A stretch of 64,000 nucleotides of DNA from Patulibacter americanus DSM 16676 (GCF_000420025.1 NZ_ATUD01000005.1:186001-250000), one strand, 5' to 3'; shown: positions 6,963-16,425, counted from the first letter of the stretch. The notes: generated by a model from the letters alone, not told the origin. Translations and numbers: made by a program.

Positions 6963-9254
6963 ATGAGTCACGACGACGTGACGACGGTGTCCGTGGAGAT
7001 CTCCGGCCAGGAGATCACCTTCGAGACCGGCAAGCTTGCCAAGCAGGCTTCCGGCGCGGTGACCGTCCGACAGGGCGACACGATCGTGCTGTGCACGGCC
7101 GCCATGGGCCGACTGAAGGACTTCGACTTCCTCCCGCTGACGGTGGACGTCGAGGAGCGCTCCTACGCCGCGGGCAAGATCCCCGGCTCCTTCTTCAAGC
7201 GCGAGGGTCGCGCCGGTGAGAAGGCGACGCTGACCGCCCGCATGATCGACCGGCCGATCCGGCCGCTCCTGCCGAAGAACTGGCGGTACGAGACGCAGGT
7301 CGTCGCGCTGCCGATCTCGGTCGACCACGAGCACCCCTACGACATCCTGGCGATGAACGGGGCCTCCGCGGCCCTGACGATCTCGTCGATCCCGCTGCCC
7401 GAGCCGATCGGCGCCGTGCGCATCGGCAAGATCAACGGCACGATCGTGGTCAACCCGCCCGAGCCCTCGCTGCTCAACGACGGCGAGAGCGACCTCGACC
7501 TGATCGTGGCCGGCACCGCGGACGCGATCCTCATGGTCGAGGCCGGCGCGAACGTCATCCCCGAGGCCGAGATCCTCGACGCGCTCGACATCGCCCACGG
7601 CGAGATCAAGAAGCTCGTCGCCGCGCAGCTCGAGCTCCGCGAGAAGGTCGGCAAGCCGAAGGTCGAGCACGAGGCCCCCTCGCTCGACGAGAAGCTGCTC
7701 GCCAAGATCAAGAAGTCCCACGGGAAGAAGATCGAGAAGGCGACGCAGACCGTCGACAAGCTCGCCCGCGAGGACGACACGAACGCCGCCAAGCAGGCCG
7801 CCTTCGACGCGAACGTCTCCGAGGACGACGACGCGGAGCACAAGAAGGCCGTCAAGGCCGTCGTGGACGCGCTCGAGAAGGCCGCGATCCGCGACCGCAT
7901 CGCCGTGCAGAAGGTCCGCCCGGACGGCCGCGAGGCCACCGAGATCCGCCAGATCTCGATCGAGACCGGCACCGCCCCGCGCACCCACGGCTCCGCGCTC
8001 TTCACGCGCGGCCAGACGCAGGCGCTGTCCGTCGTCTCGCTCGGCACGCTGAAGGAGGAGATGCGGCTCGACACCCTCGGCCTCGAGACGAACCGCTACT
8101 ACTGGCACCACTACAACTTCCCGCCGTTCTCCGTCGGCGAGGCGGGTCGCCTGGGCGGCCCGAAGCGGCGCGATATCGGTCACGGCGCGCTCGCCGAGCG
8201 CGCCCTGATCCCGGTCGTGCCGAACATCGAGGACTTCCCCTACACGATTCGCGTCGTGTCCGACATCCTCGAGTCCAACGGCTCCAGCTCCATGGCGTCG
8301 GTCTGCGGCTCCTCCCTGTCGCTGATGGCGGCCGGCGTGCCGATCAAGGCCCCCGTCGCGGGCATCGCGATGGGCCTGATCAAGGAGGGCGACGACTACA
8401 TCGTCCTCACCGACATCGCCGGCGTCGAGGACCACCTCGGCGACATGGACTTCAAGGTCGCCGGTACGGAGGAGGGCATCACCGCCCTCCAGATGGACAT
8501 CAAGATCACGGGCGTCACGTTCGAGATCCTGCGCGACGCCCTGGCCCAGGCCAAGGACGCCCGCCTCGAGATCCTCGGCAAGATGAAGGCCGTCATCGAC
8601 GGCCCGAACACCGAGCTCTCGCTCTACGCGCCGCGGATCCTGTCGACGAAGGTCGACACGGAGAAGATCGGCATGATCATCGGCAAGGGCGGCGAGACGA
8701 TCCGCGGGCTCCAGGAGGAGTTCGAGGCCCAGATCGACATCTCCGACGACGGCACGATCAACGTCTACAGCTCGTCCGGGGCCAAGGGTGACGCGCTCAT
8801 CGAGCGCATCAACTCCATGACCCGCGACGTGGCGCTGGGCGACGAGTTCGAGGGCAAGGTCGTCAAGACCACGACCTTCGGCGCGTTCGTCGAGCTCATC
8901 AAGGGCACGGACGGCCTGCTGCACATCTCCAACGTCGCGCCGGGCAAGCGCGTGGAGACGGTGGAGGAGGTCCTGAAGCAGGGCGACATCATCAAGGTGC
9001 GCGTCGCCGAGCTCGACCGCGAGCGCGGCCGCGTCGGCCTGCGCCTCTCGGACGACCCCGAGATCGCCGGCAAGACGGCGGAGGAGCTCAAGGAGCTCAA
9101 GAAGTCCGGCGGCGCCCCGCGCGGCAACGGCGATCGTCCGCCGCGCCGCGAGGGCGGCGGCGACCGCCCGCCGCGCCGTGAGCGCGAGGGCGGCGGCGAG
9201 GGCGGCGGCGACCGTCCGCCGCGCCGTCGCGAGCGCTCCGGCGGCCGGGACTAG
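6963..9254 (+). CDS. pnp: Polyribonucleotide nucleotidyltransferase (PNPase)
   Basis: PNPase is a 3'-5' phosphorolytic exoribonuclease of RNA turnover. The 763 residues contain two RNase PH domains joined by a charged helical linker (about 225-310). The second PH core shows RTHGSALFTRGQTQ and then GPKRRDIGHGALAERAL. A KH domain follows (IIGKGGETIRGLQ), then an S1 domain (FEGKVVKTTTFGAFVEL). The last 40 or so residues are a repetitive Arg/Gly/Pro tail with at least three RPPRR units, an RNA-binding-type low-complexity end. GAGGA sits upstream of the ATG. With RNase J in the same window it gives a Gram-positive-style RNA decay set. Confidence 0.98.
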   Translation: MSHDDVTTVSVEISGQEITFETGKLAKQASGAVTVRQGDTIVLCTAAMGRLKDFDFLPLTVDVEERSYAAGKIPGSFFKREGRAGEKATLTARMIDRPIRPLLPKNWRYETQVVALPISVDHEHPYDILAMNGASAALTISSIPLPEPIGAVRIGKINGTIVVNPPEPSLLNDGESDLDLIVAGTADAILMVEAGANVIPEAEILDALDIAHGEIKKLVAAQLELREKVGKPKVEHEAPSLDEKLLAKIKKSHGKKIEKATQTVDKLAREDDTNAAKQAAFDANVSEDDDAEHKKAVKAVVDALEKAAIRDRIAVQKVRPDGREATEIRQISIETGTAPRTHGSALFTRGQTQALSVVSLGTLKEEMRLDTLGLETNRYYWHHYNFPPFSVGEAGRLGGPKRRDIGHGALAERALIPVVPNIEDFPYTIRVVSDILESNGSSSMASVCGSSLSLMAAGVPIKAPVAGIAMGLIKEGDDYIVLTDIAGVEDHLGDMDFKVAGTEEGITALQMDIKITGVTFEILRDALAQAKDARLEILGKMKAVIDGPNTELSLYAPRILSTKVDTEKIGMIIGKGGETIRGLQEEFEAQIDISDDGTINVYSSSGAKGDALIERINSMTRDVALGDEFEGKVVKTTTFGAFVELIKGTDGLLHISNVAPGKRVETVEEVLKQGDIIKVRVAELDRERGRVGLRLSDDPEIAGKTAEELKELKKSGGAPRGNGDRPPRREGGGDRPPRREREGGGEGGGDRPPRRRERSGGRD

Positions 9255-9267
9255 TCCCATCGCCACC

Positions 9268-10587
9268 GTGCCCGGACACCCTGCGGCGACGGAGTCGCCG
9301 CAGGGGCACCTCATCACCAGGCTGCCGTCCGGCGTGACGGTGGTGTCTGAGCCGATGGCGTCGGCGTTGTCCGTCGCCCTCGGCGTGTGGGTCCGCACCG
9401 GGGCCCGCCACGAGCGGGACTCCGAGGCGGGCCGCGCGCACCTGCTGGAGCACATGCTGTTCCGCGGGACGAAGCACTTCGGGTCGCAGGAGATCGACGA
9501 GCGCTTCGACGCGCTCGGCGGCGACCTCAACGCGGCGACGAGCCGCGACGAGACCGCCGTGGTCGCCCGCGTGCTCGCGGACGAGCTCGACGGCGCGTTC
9601 CCGATGCTCGGCGAGATGGTCTCCGCCCCGCTGCTGCGGGACGAGGACCTCGCGCTCGAGCGCCGGATCGTGCTCGAGGAGATCTCGATGATCGACGACG
9701 ACCCGGAGGAGCTCGTCTTCGAGCTGCTGCCGCAGGCCGTCTTCGGCACCCACCCGCTCGGCCGTCCCGTCATCGGGACGCCCGAGGTCGTGGGCGGCAC
9801 GGATGGCGACACGATGCGGGCGTTCCACGCCGGCCGGTACCGCCCGGACCGCATCGTCGTGGCCGCCGCGGGCGCCGTGGACCACGAGCGCCTGGTCGCG
9901 CTGGCGGAGACCGCGGTCCCGCTCGGTGGCGGCGGGGTCCCCGAGGACACCACCGACCCGGGCGTGGCCCCGCCGACCGCGCCCCGCGTCGTCTTCCGCG
10001 CCCGCGCGACGGAGCAGGTCCAGGTCACGGTGGCCGGCCGCGGGCCGGGCATGGGCGACGACCGGCGCTTCGCGCTGCGCGTGCTCGACACGATCCTGGG
10101 CGGCACGCCGTCCTCGCGCCTGTTCCGCGCGGTCCGCGAGGACCGCGGCCTGGCCTACGCGGTGTCGACGTTCGACGACCAGCACCGCGGCGGCGGGATG
10201 GCCGGGGTCTACCTCGGCACCCGCGCGGACAACCTCGCCGAGGCGCTGCAGATCGTGGCGGTCGAGCTCGACCGCATCCGCCGCGACCTCGTCGACGACG
10301 ACGAGCTGCACCGCGCGAAGCAGAACGCCCGCGCGCGGCTGCTCCTGGGCCTCGAGTCCACGCAGTCGCGGATGCACGTCCTGGGCCGCGCCGTGCTGCA
10401 CGGCCTGGACCTGCGGACGCCGGAGCAGGTGGCGGCGTCGATCGACGCCGTCACCGCCGAGGACGTCCGCGACCTCGCCCGCGAGCTCTACGACCCGGCC
10501 GGTCTCTCCGCCGCCGGCGTCGGCCCGGACGAGGACGCGTTCCGCGCGGCCCTCGCACCGGTCGCCTCGCACCTGCCGACGGCCTAG
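9268..10587 (+). CDS. M16 family zinc metallopeptidase
   Basis: The M16 family comprises processing-peptidase-like zinc proteases. The inverted zinc motif HLLEH is in RAHLLEHMLFRGTKHFG, with the downstream glutamate in ERRIVLEEISMIDDDP. A second inactive-type domain follows (GGTPSSRLFRAVREDRGLAY). Start is taken as the GTG at 9268, 13 bases after the pnp stop, giving 439 residues; an earlier in-frame ATG would overlap the repetitive pnp tail. The pnp-M16-dapB order is common in actinobacteria. The natural substrate is unknown. Confidence 0.92.
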   Translation: MPGHPAATESPQGHLITRLPSGVTVVSEPMASALSVALGVWVRTGARHERDSEAGRAHLLEHMLFRGTKHFGSQEIDERFDALGGDLNAATSRDETAVVARVLADELDGAFPMLGEMVSAPLLRDEDLALERRIVLEEISMIDDDPEELVFELLPQAVFGTHPLGRPVIGTPEVVGGTDGDTMRAFHAGRYRPDRIVVAAAGAVDHERLVALAETAVPLGGGGVPEDTTDPGVAPPTAPRVVFRARATEQVQVTVAGRGPGMGDDRRFALRVLDTILGGTPSSRLFRAVREDRGLAYAVSTFDDQHRGGGMAGVYLGTRADNLAEALQIVAVELDRIRRDLVDDDELHRAKQNARARLLLGLESTQSRMHVLGRAVLHGLDLRTPEQVAASIDAVTAEDVRDLARELYDPAGLSAAGVGPDEDAFRAALAPVASHLPTA

Positions 10588-10597
10588 AGAGAGAACC

Positions 10598-10729
10598 CGG
10601 GCCCCGGCCCGGGCTTCTCGGGCCGGAGGCGCGGCGGACGTCGTCGCGGCCCGGTCCACCCGAAACGGCGCCTCGGGCCCCGGCCCGGCCTTCTCGGGTC
10701 GGAGGCGCGGCGGACGTCGTCGCGGCCCG
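10598..10729. repeat. Two copies of a 56-bp GC-rich intergenic repeat
   Basis: Copies at 10598-10653 and 10674-10729 match at all but about 2 positions and are separated by 20 unrelated bases. Each begins with a palindromic core (CGGGCCCCGGCCCG) able to form a hairpin. In the first copy the stem extends to CCCGGGCC/GGCCCGGG. The pair fills most of the gap between the M16 gene and dapB. It may act as a terminator, or be a local copy of a dispersed intergenic repeat; nothing in it codes. Confidence 0.8.
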
Positions 10730-10750
10730 CGGGCCTGCGACCATGGGCGG

Positions 10751-11422
10751 ATGAGCAGCGAGATCCGGGTGGCGGTGGCCGGAGCGGCCGGGCGCATGGG
10801 CGCCACGGTCTGCGCGGCCGTGGAGGCGGCGGACGGCCTCGTCCTCACGGGGCGCGCCGACCCGGCGCTGGACACCCCGCTCTCGGCGGTGCTGCCCGAC
10901 GCCGACATCGTCGTCGACTTCACCCGCCCGGACCAGGTCGTGCAGAACGCGCTGGAGTGCCTCGAAGCCGGCGTGCACGTCGTCATCGGCACCTCGGGCT
11001 TCGACCTCTCCGCGCTCGAGGGCAAGACGGGCGCCAACGTGTTCTTCGGCCCGAACTTCGCGATCGGCGCCGTGCTCATGATGCGGTTCGCCACCGAGGC
11101 TGCCCGCCACATGGACCGGGCGGAGATCATCGAGCTGCACCACGACAAGAAGCTCGACGCGCCGTCGGGCACCGCCGCCCACACCGCGCGCCTGATGGAG
11201 GACGCGACGGGCACCGCCCCGCCGATCCACTCCGTGCGGCTGCCGGGGCTCGTCGCGCACCAGGAGGTCATCCTCGGGGGGACGGGCGAGACGCTCACGA
11301 TCCGCCACGACTCCCTCGACCGCTCGTCCTTCATGCCGGGCGTCGTGCTCGCGGTGCGCCGCGTCGCGAGCCTGTCGTCGTCGCCGACCGTCGGGCTCGA
11401 CAAGCTGCTGTTCGAGGACTGA
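10751..11422 (+). CDS. dapB: 4-hydroxy-tetrahydrodipicolinate reductase
   Basis: DapB reduces the DapA product to tetrahydrodipicolinate with NAD(P)H. The 223-residue product has the nucleotide-binding loop VAVAGAAGRMG, the VVDFTRPD segment and the signature ELHHDKKLDAPSGTA containing the substrate-contacting histidines and lysine. It is at the short end of the family, with small-residue loops in place of longer ones. A possible GACCAT -10 ends 6 bases before the ATG. The other dap genes are scattered through the window. Confidence 0.95.
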   Translation: MSSEIRVAVAGAAGRMGATVCAAVEAADGLVLTGRADPALDTPLSAVLPDADIVVDFTRPDQVVQNALECLEAGVHVVIGTSGFDLSALEGKTGANVFFGPNFAIGAVLMMRFATEAARHMDRAEIIELHHDKKLDAPSGTAAHTARLMEDATGTAPPIHSVRLPGLVAHQEVILGGTGETLTIRHDSLDRSSFMPGVVLAVRRVASLSSSPTVGLDKLLFED

Positions 11423-11425
11423 CCC

Positions 11426-11917
11426 GTGGAGCTCCGCGACGCCACGCCGGACGACGCCCAGGCCCTCGCCGGGCTGGTGCTCGCCGTGGCGCACCACGCC
11501 TACGCCGACCTGGAGCCCATGCGGGTCCACGCGCTCGAGCCCGAGGACGAGGCGGCGGAGTGGCGGGCGCGGCTGGAGGGCTCCGTGGCGCACGTCGTCC
11601 GGATCGGGTCCGTCGGCGGCCGCACCGTCGCCGCCTCGTGCTGGCGGCTCCCGGAGGCCGCACCGGACGGCCCCGCGGCGGCCGGCACCCTGACGCACCT
11701 CATGGTCCATCCGGCGGCGCAGAACGCGGGCGTCGGCAGCGTGCTGCTGGGCGACGCGGAGGACACGCTGCGCTCCCGGGGCGTCACGGCCGCACGGTTG
11801 TCCCTGCACCGGGACGCGTGGTGGGCCGAGCGCTTCCTCTCGTCCCGCGGCTGGCAGCGCGACGAGGAGCACCCGGCCGACGACGCGACGTCCGAGCGCT
11901 GGAGGCGGTCCCTGTGA
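11426..11917 (+). CDS. GNAT family N-acetyltransferase
   Basis: The 163-residue GTG-start product has the GNAT fold: an N-terminal strand-helix (MELRDATPDDAQALAGLV), motif A with the acetyl-CoA loop (LTHLMVHPAAQNAGVGSVLL) and a motif B tail (WWAERFLSSRGW). It begins 4 bases after dapB and overlaps the next GNAT gene by 4 bases. Substrate is not predictable. Confidence 0.85.
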   Translation: MELRDATPDDAQALAGLVLAVAHHAYADLEPMRVHALEPEDEAAEWRARLEGSVAHVVRIGSVGGRTVAASCWRLPEAAPDGPAAAGTLTHLMVHPAAQNAGVGSVLLGDAEDTLRSRGVTAARLSLHRDAWWAERFLSSRGWQRDEEHPADDATSERWRRSL

Positions 11918-12453
11918 CCACCACGGACCGCACCGTGCCCGTCCGCGTGGCGGGCATCGCCGACCTCGGCAACATCGTGCGCCTGGTCGAGTCGGCCTAC
12001 CGTGGCGAAGGAAGCCGCGCCGGCTGGACGACGGAGGCGGACCTCCTCGCGGGCCAGCGCACCGACCCGGACATGGTTCGCGCCCTGCTCGTCAGCGCCC
12101 ACGACGCCATCCTGGTCGCCGGCGACGGCACGGAAGTGCTCGGGTGCTGCACCGTCAGCGTCCGAGAGGGCCGCGTCGGATTCGGGATGTTCGCCGTCCG
12201 CCCGGGTACGCAGGGCGGCGGCCTCGGCCGCTTGCTCCTCGGCGAGGCCGAGCGCTACGCTCGCGAGCGCTGGGCGGCGACGCAGCTCGAGATGACCGTC
12301 ATCGCTCAGCGGGCGGAGCTCATCGCCTGGTACGAGCGTCGCGGCTACGTCCGCACGGGGGAGACCCGGGAGTTCCCCTACGGCGATGAACGCTTCGGCC
12401 GCCCGTTGCGCGATGACCTGTACCTCGTCGTCCTCGAGAAGCAGCTGGGCTGA
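11914..12453 (+). CDS. GNAT family N-acetyltransferase
   Basis: This 179-residue product is a second GNAT protein whose GTG overlaps the previous stop (GTGA). It shows FGMFAVRPGTQGGGLGRLLL (acetyl-CoA pyrophosphate loop) and the motif B segment LIAWYERRGYVRTGETREFP. It differs clearly from its neighbour, so the pair is not a recent tandem duplication. Substrate is unknown. It ends 4 bases before the convergent recD2 stop. Confidence 0.87.
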   Translation: MTTTDRTVPVRVAGIADLGNIVRLVESAYRGEGSRAGWTTEADLLAGQRTDPDMVRALLVSAHDAILVAGDGTEVLGCCTVSVREGRVGFGMFAVRPGTQGGGLGRLLLGEAERYARERWAATQLEMTVIAQRAELIAWYERRGYVRTGETREFPYGDERFGRPLRDDLYLVVLEKQLG

Positions 12454-12457
12454 CCGC

Positions 12458-14683
12458 CTAGCGCGTCGCGTGCTCCAGGGCCTCGCGGATGCGGTCCGGG
12501 AGCGCCGTGTAGCGGGTGGCGCCGTCGACGCGGCCGAGGGCCTGGCGGACGGCGGCGCGGTCGCCGACCATGACGCAGGCCTTCTCGGCGCGGGTGACGG
12601 CGGTGTAGAGCAGGTTGCGGGTGAGCATGTGGCGGTGCTCCGTCACGACCGGGACGACGGCCACGGGGATGCTCGAGCCCTGCGCCTTGTGGACCGTGCA
12701 GGCGTAGGCCAGGTCCCAGGTGTCCAGCCGGATCAGGGGCAGCCGCACGGTGCGGCCGTCGTCCATCGCCAGCAGTGCGTCGTCGCCGTCGACGCGGACG
12801 AGCATGCCCAGCTCGCCGTTCATGACCTCGGCCTCGTGGTCGTTGCGGGTCTGCATGACGCGATCGCCCTCGCGCAGCGCCGAGCCCTTCGCGACGCGCC
12901 CACCGGGGTTGAGGATCTCGCGCATCCGGGCGTTGAGCGCCTCGACGCCGCACGCGCCGCGACGCTGCGGGGCCAGGACCTGCACGCCGCCGACCGCGGG
13001 CACGTCGTAGTGCGCGGGCAGCCGCCGGGTGGCCAGCGAGACGACCTCGTCCGCCGCGGTCAGCGCGTCGGAGCGATCGATGAAGAAGAAGTCGCGGACG
13101 TCGTCCGGGCCGGGCTGGGTGATCGGCGGCTCGCCGCGGTTCATCGCGTGGGCCGTGCGCACGATGAGCGAGCGCTCGGCCTGGCGGAAGATGCGCGACA
13201 GGCGTACCGCCGGCACCCGCTGCGACTCCAGGAGGTCCTGCAGCACGCGGCCGGGGCCCACGGGGGCGAGCTGGTCGACGTCGCCGACGAGCAGCACGTG
13301 GGTGCTCGGGCCGACGGCGCGCAGGAGCGCGACCGCCAGGTCGAGCGGCAGCATCGACGCCTCGTCGACGACGAGCATCCCGCCGTCGGGGATCGGATCG
13401 TCCTCGTCGTGCTGGAAGCCGTCGCCCGGGACGAACCCGAGCAGGCGGTGGATCGTCGTCGCCCGCGCGCCCGTCGCCTCGGCCAGCCGGCGCGCGGCCT
13501 TGCCCGTCGGCGCGCACAGCAGCACGGAGGAGCCGGCGTCCTTCAGCACCTGCACCAGCGCGCGCATCGTCTGCGTCTTGCCGGTGCCGGGGCCACCCGT
13601 GAGGATGGACAGGCGCCGACCGCAGGCCTGGCGCACCGCCTCCCACTGCTCCGCGCTGGGAAGAGGATTCCCGCCCGCTCCGCCCGTGCCGCCCGTGCCG
13701 TCCTCCGTGGGCGGCTCGGCCGGCACGTCGATGCCGAGGACGGGGTCGTCCGTCGACATCCGCGCCACGATCGTCGCCAGCAACGCCTCGTCCTCGTCGA
13801 GCTCGAGGCTCGCCACGCGGCCCTCGCGGTCGACGACGGCGTGGTCGTCGATGAGCTCCTTCAGCGCGAGCGCGACCCCCGGGGCCAGCGCGTCGACCGT
13901 GGACCACGGGGCGTCACGGCCCGCGAGCAGGCGGGTCGTGCGACGCACGAGCTCGTCGTGGGGGAGGTGGCAGTGGCCGTCGTCCTCCGAGAGGGCGAGG
14001 GCGTGGACCACCGCGGCGCGCTTGCGGTCGTCCGAGGCCGGGTCCTCGCCGAGCGCGAGGGCGATCGCGTCGGCGGTGGGGAACCCGATGCCGCTGCGCG
14101 ACGTCAGGCGGTAGGGGTCGGCGCGGAGCAGGTCCACGTCCGGGTCGTCGCCCAGCGCCCGGATGACGCGGCCGATCGTGGCGGCGTCGAGCCCGTGGCG
14201 CTCGAGCAGCAGCCGGACGGCGCGTGGGCCCGCCTCGGCACGCCAGGCCTCGACCGCGTCCGCCAGCTTCTCGCCCGTCAGGCCCTTCACGCGGCGCAGC
14301 ACGTCGCGCGGGTTGTCGTCCAGCCGCTCCAGCAGCTCGGCCCCGAAGCGCTCGATCAGGGCGTCGGCCGCACGCGGGCCGACGCCCGGCACGCGCTGAA
14401 GCACCCGCGAGACCGCCTCGTCGTCCGTCGGCGCGACGCTCTGCAGGCGCTGGACGCGGAACCGCTCCCCGTGCTTGGGGTGCTGCTGGCGCTGGCCCGT
14501 GGCGAGCACGCGGTCGCCCGCGTCGAGGTGGCCGACCGGCCCGACGACGACGTGGTGGCCGCCGGGGGCACCGTCCGCGTCCGTCGCCATGGCGTCGATG
14601 ACGGCGAAGGCCCCGTCGTCGCTGCGGTAGCGGACGCCGGCGACCTCGAGCTCCAGCGTCTCCTCCTCGCGATGATCGGGCAC
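12458..14683 (-). CDS. recD2: RecD2-type 5'-3' DNA helicase (SF1B)
   Basis: RecD2 proteins are RecBC-independent SF1B helicases. An N-terminal OB-like domain (LELEVAGVRYRSDDGAFAVID) and helix-hairpin-helix region (VPGVGPRAADALIERFG) precede the helicase core. Walker A is ILTGGPGTGKTQTMRAL, about residue 361; Walker B is MLVVDEASMLPLDLA. Motifs VHKAQGSS and LLYTAVTRAEKACVMVG follow. Start is set at the GTG at 14683 because a TACCTT -10 ends 6 bases upstream. An alternative GTG at 14740 would add 19 basic residues unlike the family. Length about 741. Confidence 0.93.
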   Translation of the reverse strand: MPDHREEETLELEVAGVRYRSDDGAFAVIDAMATDADGAPGGHHVVVGPVGHLDAGDRVLATGQRQQHPKHGERFRVQRLQSVAPTDDEAVSRVLQRVPGVGPRAADALIERFGAELLERLDDNPRDVLRRVKGLTGEKLADAVEAWRAEAGPRAVRLLLERHGLDAATIGRVIRALGDDPDVDLLRADPYRLTSRSGIGFPTADAIALALGEDPASDDRKRAAVVHALALSEDDGHCHLPHDELVRRTTRLLAGRDAPWSTVDALAPGVALALKELIDDHAVVDREGRVASLELDEDEALLATIVARMSTDDPVLGIDVPAEPPTEDGTGGTGGAGGNPLPSAEQWEAVRQACGRRLSILTGGPGTGKTQTMRALVQVLKDAGSSVLLCAPTGKAARRLAEATGARATTIHRLLGFVPGDGFQHDEDDPIPDGGMLVVDEASMLPLDLAVALLRAVGPSTHVLLVGDVDQLAPVGPGRVLQDLLESQRVPAVRLSRIFRQAERSLIVRTAHAMNRGEPPITQPGPDDVRDFFFIDRSDALTAADEVVSLATRRLPAHYDVPAVGGVQVLAPQRRGACGVEALNARMREILNPGGRVAKGSALREGDRVMQTRNDHEAEVMNGELGMLVRVDGDDALLAMDDGRTVRLPLIRLDTWDLAYACTVHKAQGSSIPVAVVPVVTEHRHMLTRNLLYTAVTRAEKACVMVGDRAAVRQALGRVDGATRYTALPDRIREALEHATR

Positions 14684-14689
14684 CCACCG

Positions 14690-14695
14690 AAGGTA
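14690..14695 (-). promoter_or_regulatory. Putative -10 of recD2 (TACCTT)
   Basis: On the reverse strand TACCTT ends 6 bases before the GTG at 14683. It supports that start over the upstream GTG at 14740. Confidence 0.4.
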
Positions 14696-14787
14696 CCGGC
14701 CGTCCCGGGCGATACGCCCCCGGCGACGCTTTCGGCACACGCCGGCGGGGCCGGCGCACCATCGTCAGGGGCGGCGCGCGCCCCGCG

Positions 14788-15417
14788 TCACCAGACCGCG
14801 GCCACCTGCTCGCCGGCGAGCACGAGCCCGATGCCCATCATCATCAGGCCGGACGCCCGGGTGACGACCGTCGCGGCGGTGGGGCGGGCGCGGAGGACCG
14901 CGCGTGCGCCGGTGCCCACCACGGAGCACACGGCCACGCAGGTGGCGTTGTGCAGCGTGCCCAGCGCGAGGATCTGGACACCGACGGGCCATGAGGCGTC
15001 CGTGTCGACGAACTGGGGCAGCAGGGCGAGGAAGGTGAGCAGGACCTTCGGGTTGAGCGCGCTGACCCCGAACCCCCGGGCGGCCTCGCCGACCGGCGAG
15101 CTCGCCACGGGCCCGTCGTCGGCGGCGGCGAGGACGGGCGCTGGGCCCGTGAGCGCCCGGACCCCGAGCCACAGCAGGTACGCCGCACCGACGACGCTCA
15201 GCACCGCCAGTGCCGAGGACGACCCCGCCACGATCGCCGCCACGCCCGCAGCCGCGACGACGGTGTGGAGCAGGTAGCCGGCGGACACGCCCGCCATGGC
15301 CGGAGCGATCGACCGGTGCTTCAGCCCGGCGGCGATGGCGTACGCCCAGTCCGCCCCGGGAAGCATCGCCAGCAGGAACGAGACCACCCAGAAGGTGCCG
15401 ACCGCCTCGAGGCTCAA
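14788..15417 (-). CDS. LysE/RhtB family exporter
   Basis: A 209-residue integral membrane protein with about six hydrophobic spans. The N-terminal family motif is VSFLLAMLPGADWAYAIAAG (the LysE G-x-D/N-region), and FGVSALNPKVLLTFLALLPQF is the conserved middle motif. The family exports amino acids such as lysine, threonine or homoserine, and its place between recD2 and dapA makes a lysine-related substrate tempting but unproven. No ATG or GTG fits; the TTG at 15417 gives a normal family N-terminus, and another TTG lies 14 codons upstream. Confidence 0.82.
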   Translation of the reverse strand: MSLEAVGTFWVVSFLLAMLPGADWAYAIAAGLKHRSIAPAMAGVSAGYLLHTVVAAAGVAAIVAGSSSALAVLSVVGAAYLLWLGVRALTGPAPVLAAADDGPVASSPVGEAARGFGVSALNPKVLLTFLALLPQFVDTDASWPVGVQILALGTLHNATCVAVCSVVGTGARAVLRARPTAATVVTRASGLMMMGIGLVLAGEQVAAVW

Positions 15418-15573
15418 GCCCGGGCTCGCGGGCTCGCCCGAACCGTCTGCATGCAGCAAAGGTACGCCGTGCCGTCCCGCGGCCGCCGGACGGCGTCGCC
15501 TCGCCGCGCCGGCACCACTCGCGCCCGGCCACCCGGCGGACATGCGACGGCCCGCTCTGGGAGGATCTGTCGG

Positions 15574-16425
15574 GTGTCCGCCCTCGGGACGATCATCACC
15601 GCCATCGTCACGCCGTTCGACGATCAGTACCGCGTGGACGAGGACGCCTTCGTCCGCGAGCTGCATCACTGCGCCGCGCACGGCTCGGACGGCTTCGTCG
15701 TCGCCGGCTCCACCGGCGAGGGATCGACCCTCTCCGAGGACGAGCACCTGGCCCTGGCCGAGCTCGCCATCCGCGAGAAGCCGGCGGGCACGTCGATCAT
15801 CGTCAACGCCGGCGCCAACGACACCCGGACGTCGCTGCACCTGACGGAGCGGGCGACGGAGCTGGGTGCCGACGGCACCCTGAACGTCGTCGGGTACTAC
15901 AACCGCCCGAACCGCCGCGGGATCGTGCAGCACTACCGGGCGGTCGCCGCGGCGACCGACAAGCCGATCGTGCTCTACAACATCCCGTCGCGCACGACGA
16001 TCGACATGGACAACGACCTGCTGGCCGAGCTGGCGCAGATCGAGCACATCGACGCCGTCAAGCAGGCCAACAACGCGAACCTCGCGCTCGTGGACGGCCT
16101 GGACGTCTACGCCGGCAACGACGACATCCTGGCCCGCACGCTCGACATGGGCGGCGCCGGCGGCATCTGCGTCGCCTCGCACCTCGTCGGGAACGAGCTG
16201 CGCGAGATGGTCGACGGCAGCCCGGAGCGTCGCGCCGAGATCGACGAGCGCCTTCAGCCGCTCTACCGCGTGCTCGGCGTCACGACGAACCCGATCCCGA
16301 TCAAGGCGGCCCTCGAGCTCGTCGGCCGCCCGGCCGGCGGCCTGCGGCTGCCCATGGTCGAGGCGGACGACGACGAGCGCGCGCAGGTGCGCGGCGTGCT
16401 CGCCGACCTGGGTCTCCTGCCCTAG
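15574..16425 (+). CDS. dapA: 4-hydroxy-tetrahydrodipicolinate synthase
   Basis: DapA condenses pyruvate with aspartate semialdehyde, the first step of the diaminopimelate branch. The 283-residue TIM barrel has the Schiff-base lysine K163 in DAVKQAN, the proton-relay tyrosine Y135 in VLYNIPSRT, and the substrate loop AGSTGEGSTL (usual GTTGES/T). Start is the GTG at 15574, with GGGAGG about 10 bases upstream. It diverges from the LysE-type gene across 156 bases. Confidence 0.96.
   Translation: MSALGTIITAIVTPFDDQYRVDEDAFVRELHHCAAHGSDGFVVAGSTGEGSTLSEDEHLALAELAIREKPAGTSIIVNAGANDTRTSLHLTERATELGADGTLNVVGYYNRPNRRGIVQHYRAVAAATDKPIVLYNIPSRTTIDMDNDLLAELAQIEHIDAVKQANNANLALVDGLDVYAGNDDILARTLDMGGAGGICVASHLVGNELREMVDGSPERRAEIDERLQPLYRVLGVTTNPIPIKAALELVGRPAGGLRLPMVEADDDERAQVRGVLADLGLLP

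Noticed and set aside
9178-9267. Upstream ATG for the M16 peptidase
   Set aside because: It would overlap the pnp tail by 77 bases and add an Ala/Arg-rich stretch; the GTG at 9268 gives the normal family N-terminus.
12386-15277. Forward 963-codon frame over recD2
   Set aside because: It is the complement of a well-supported helicase gene and has no recognisable domain.
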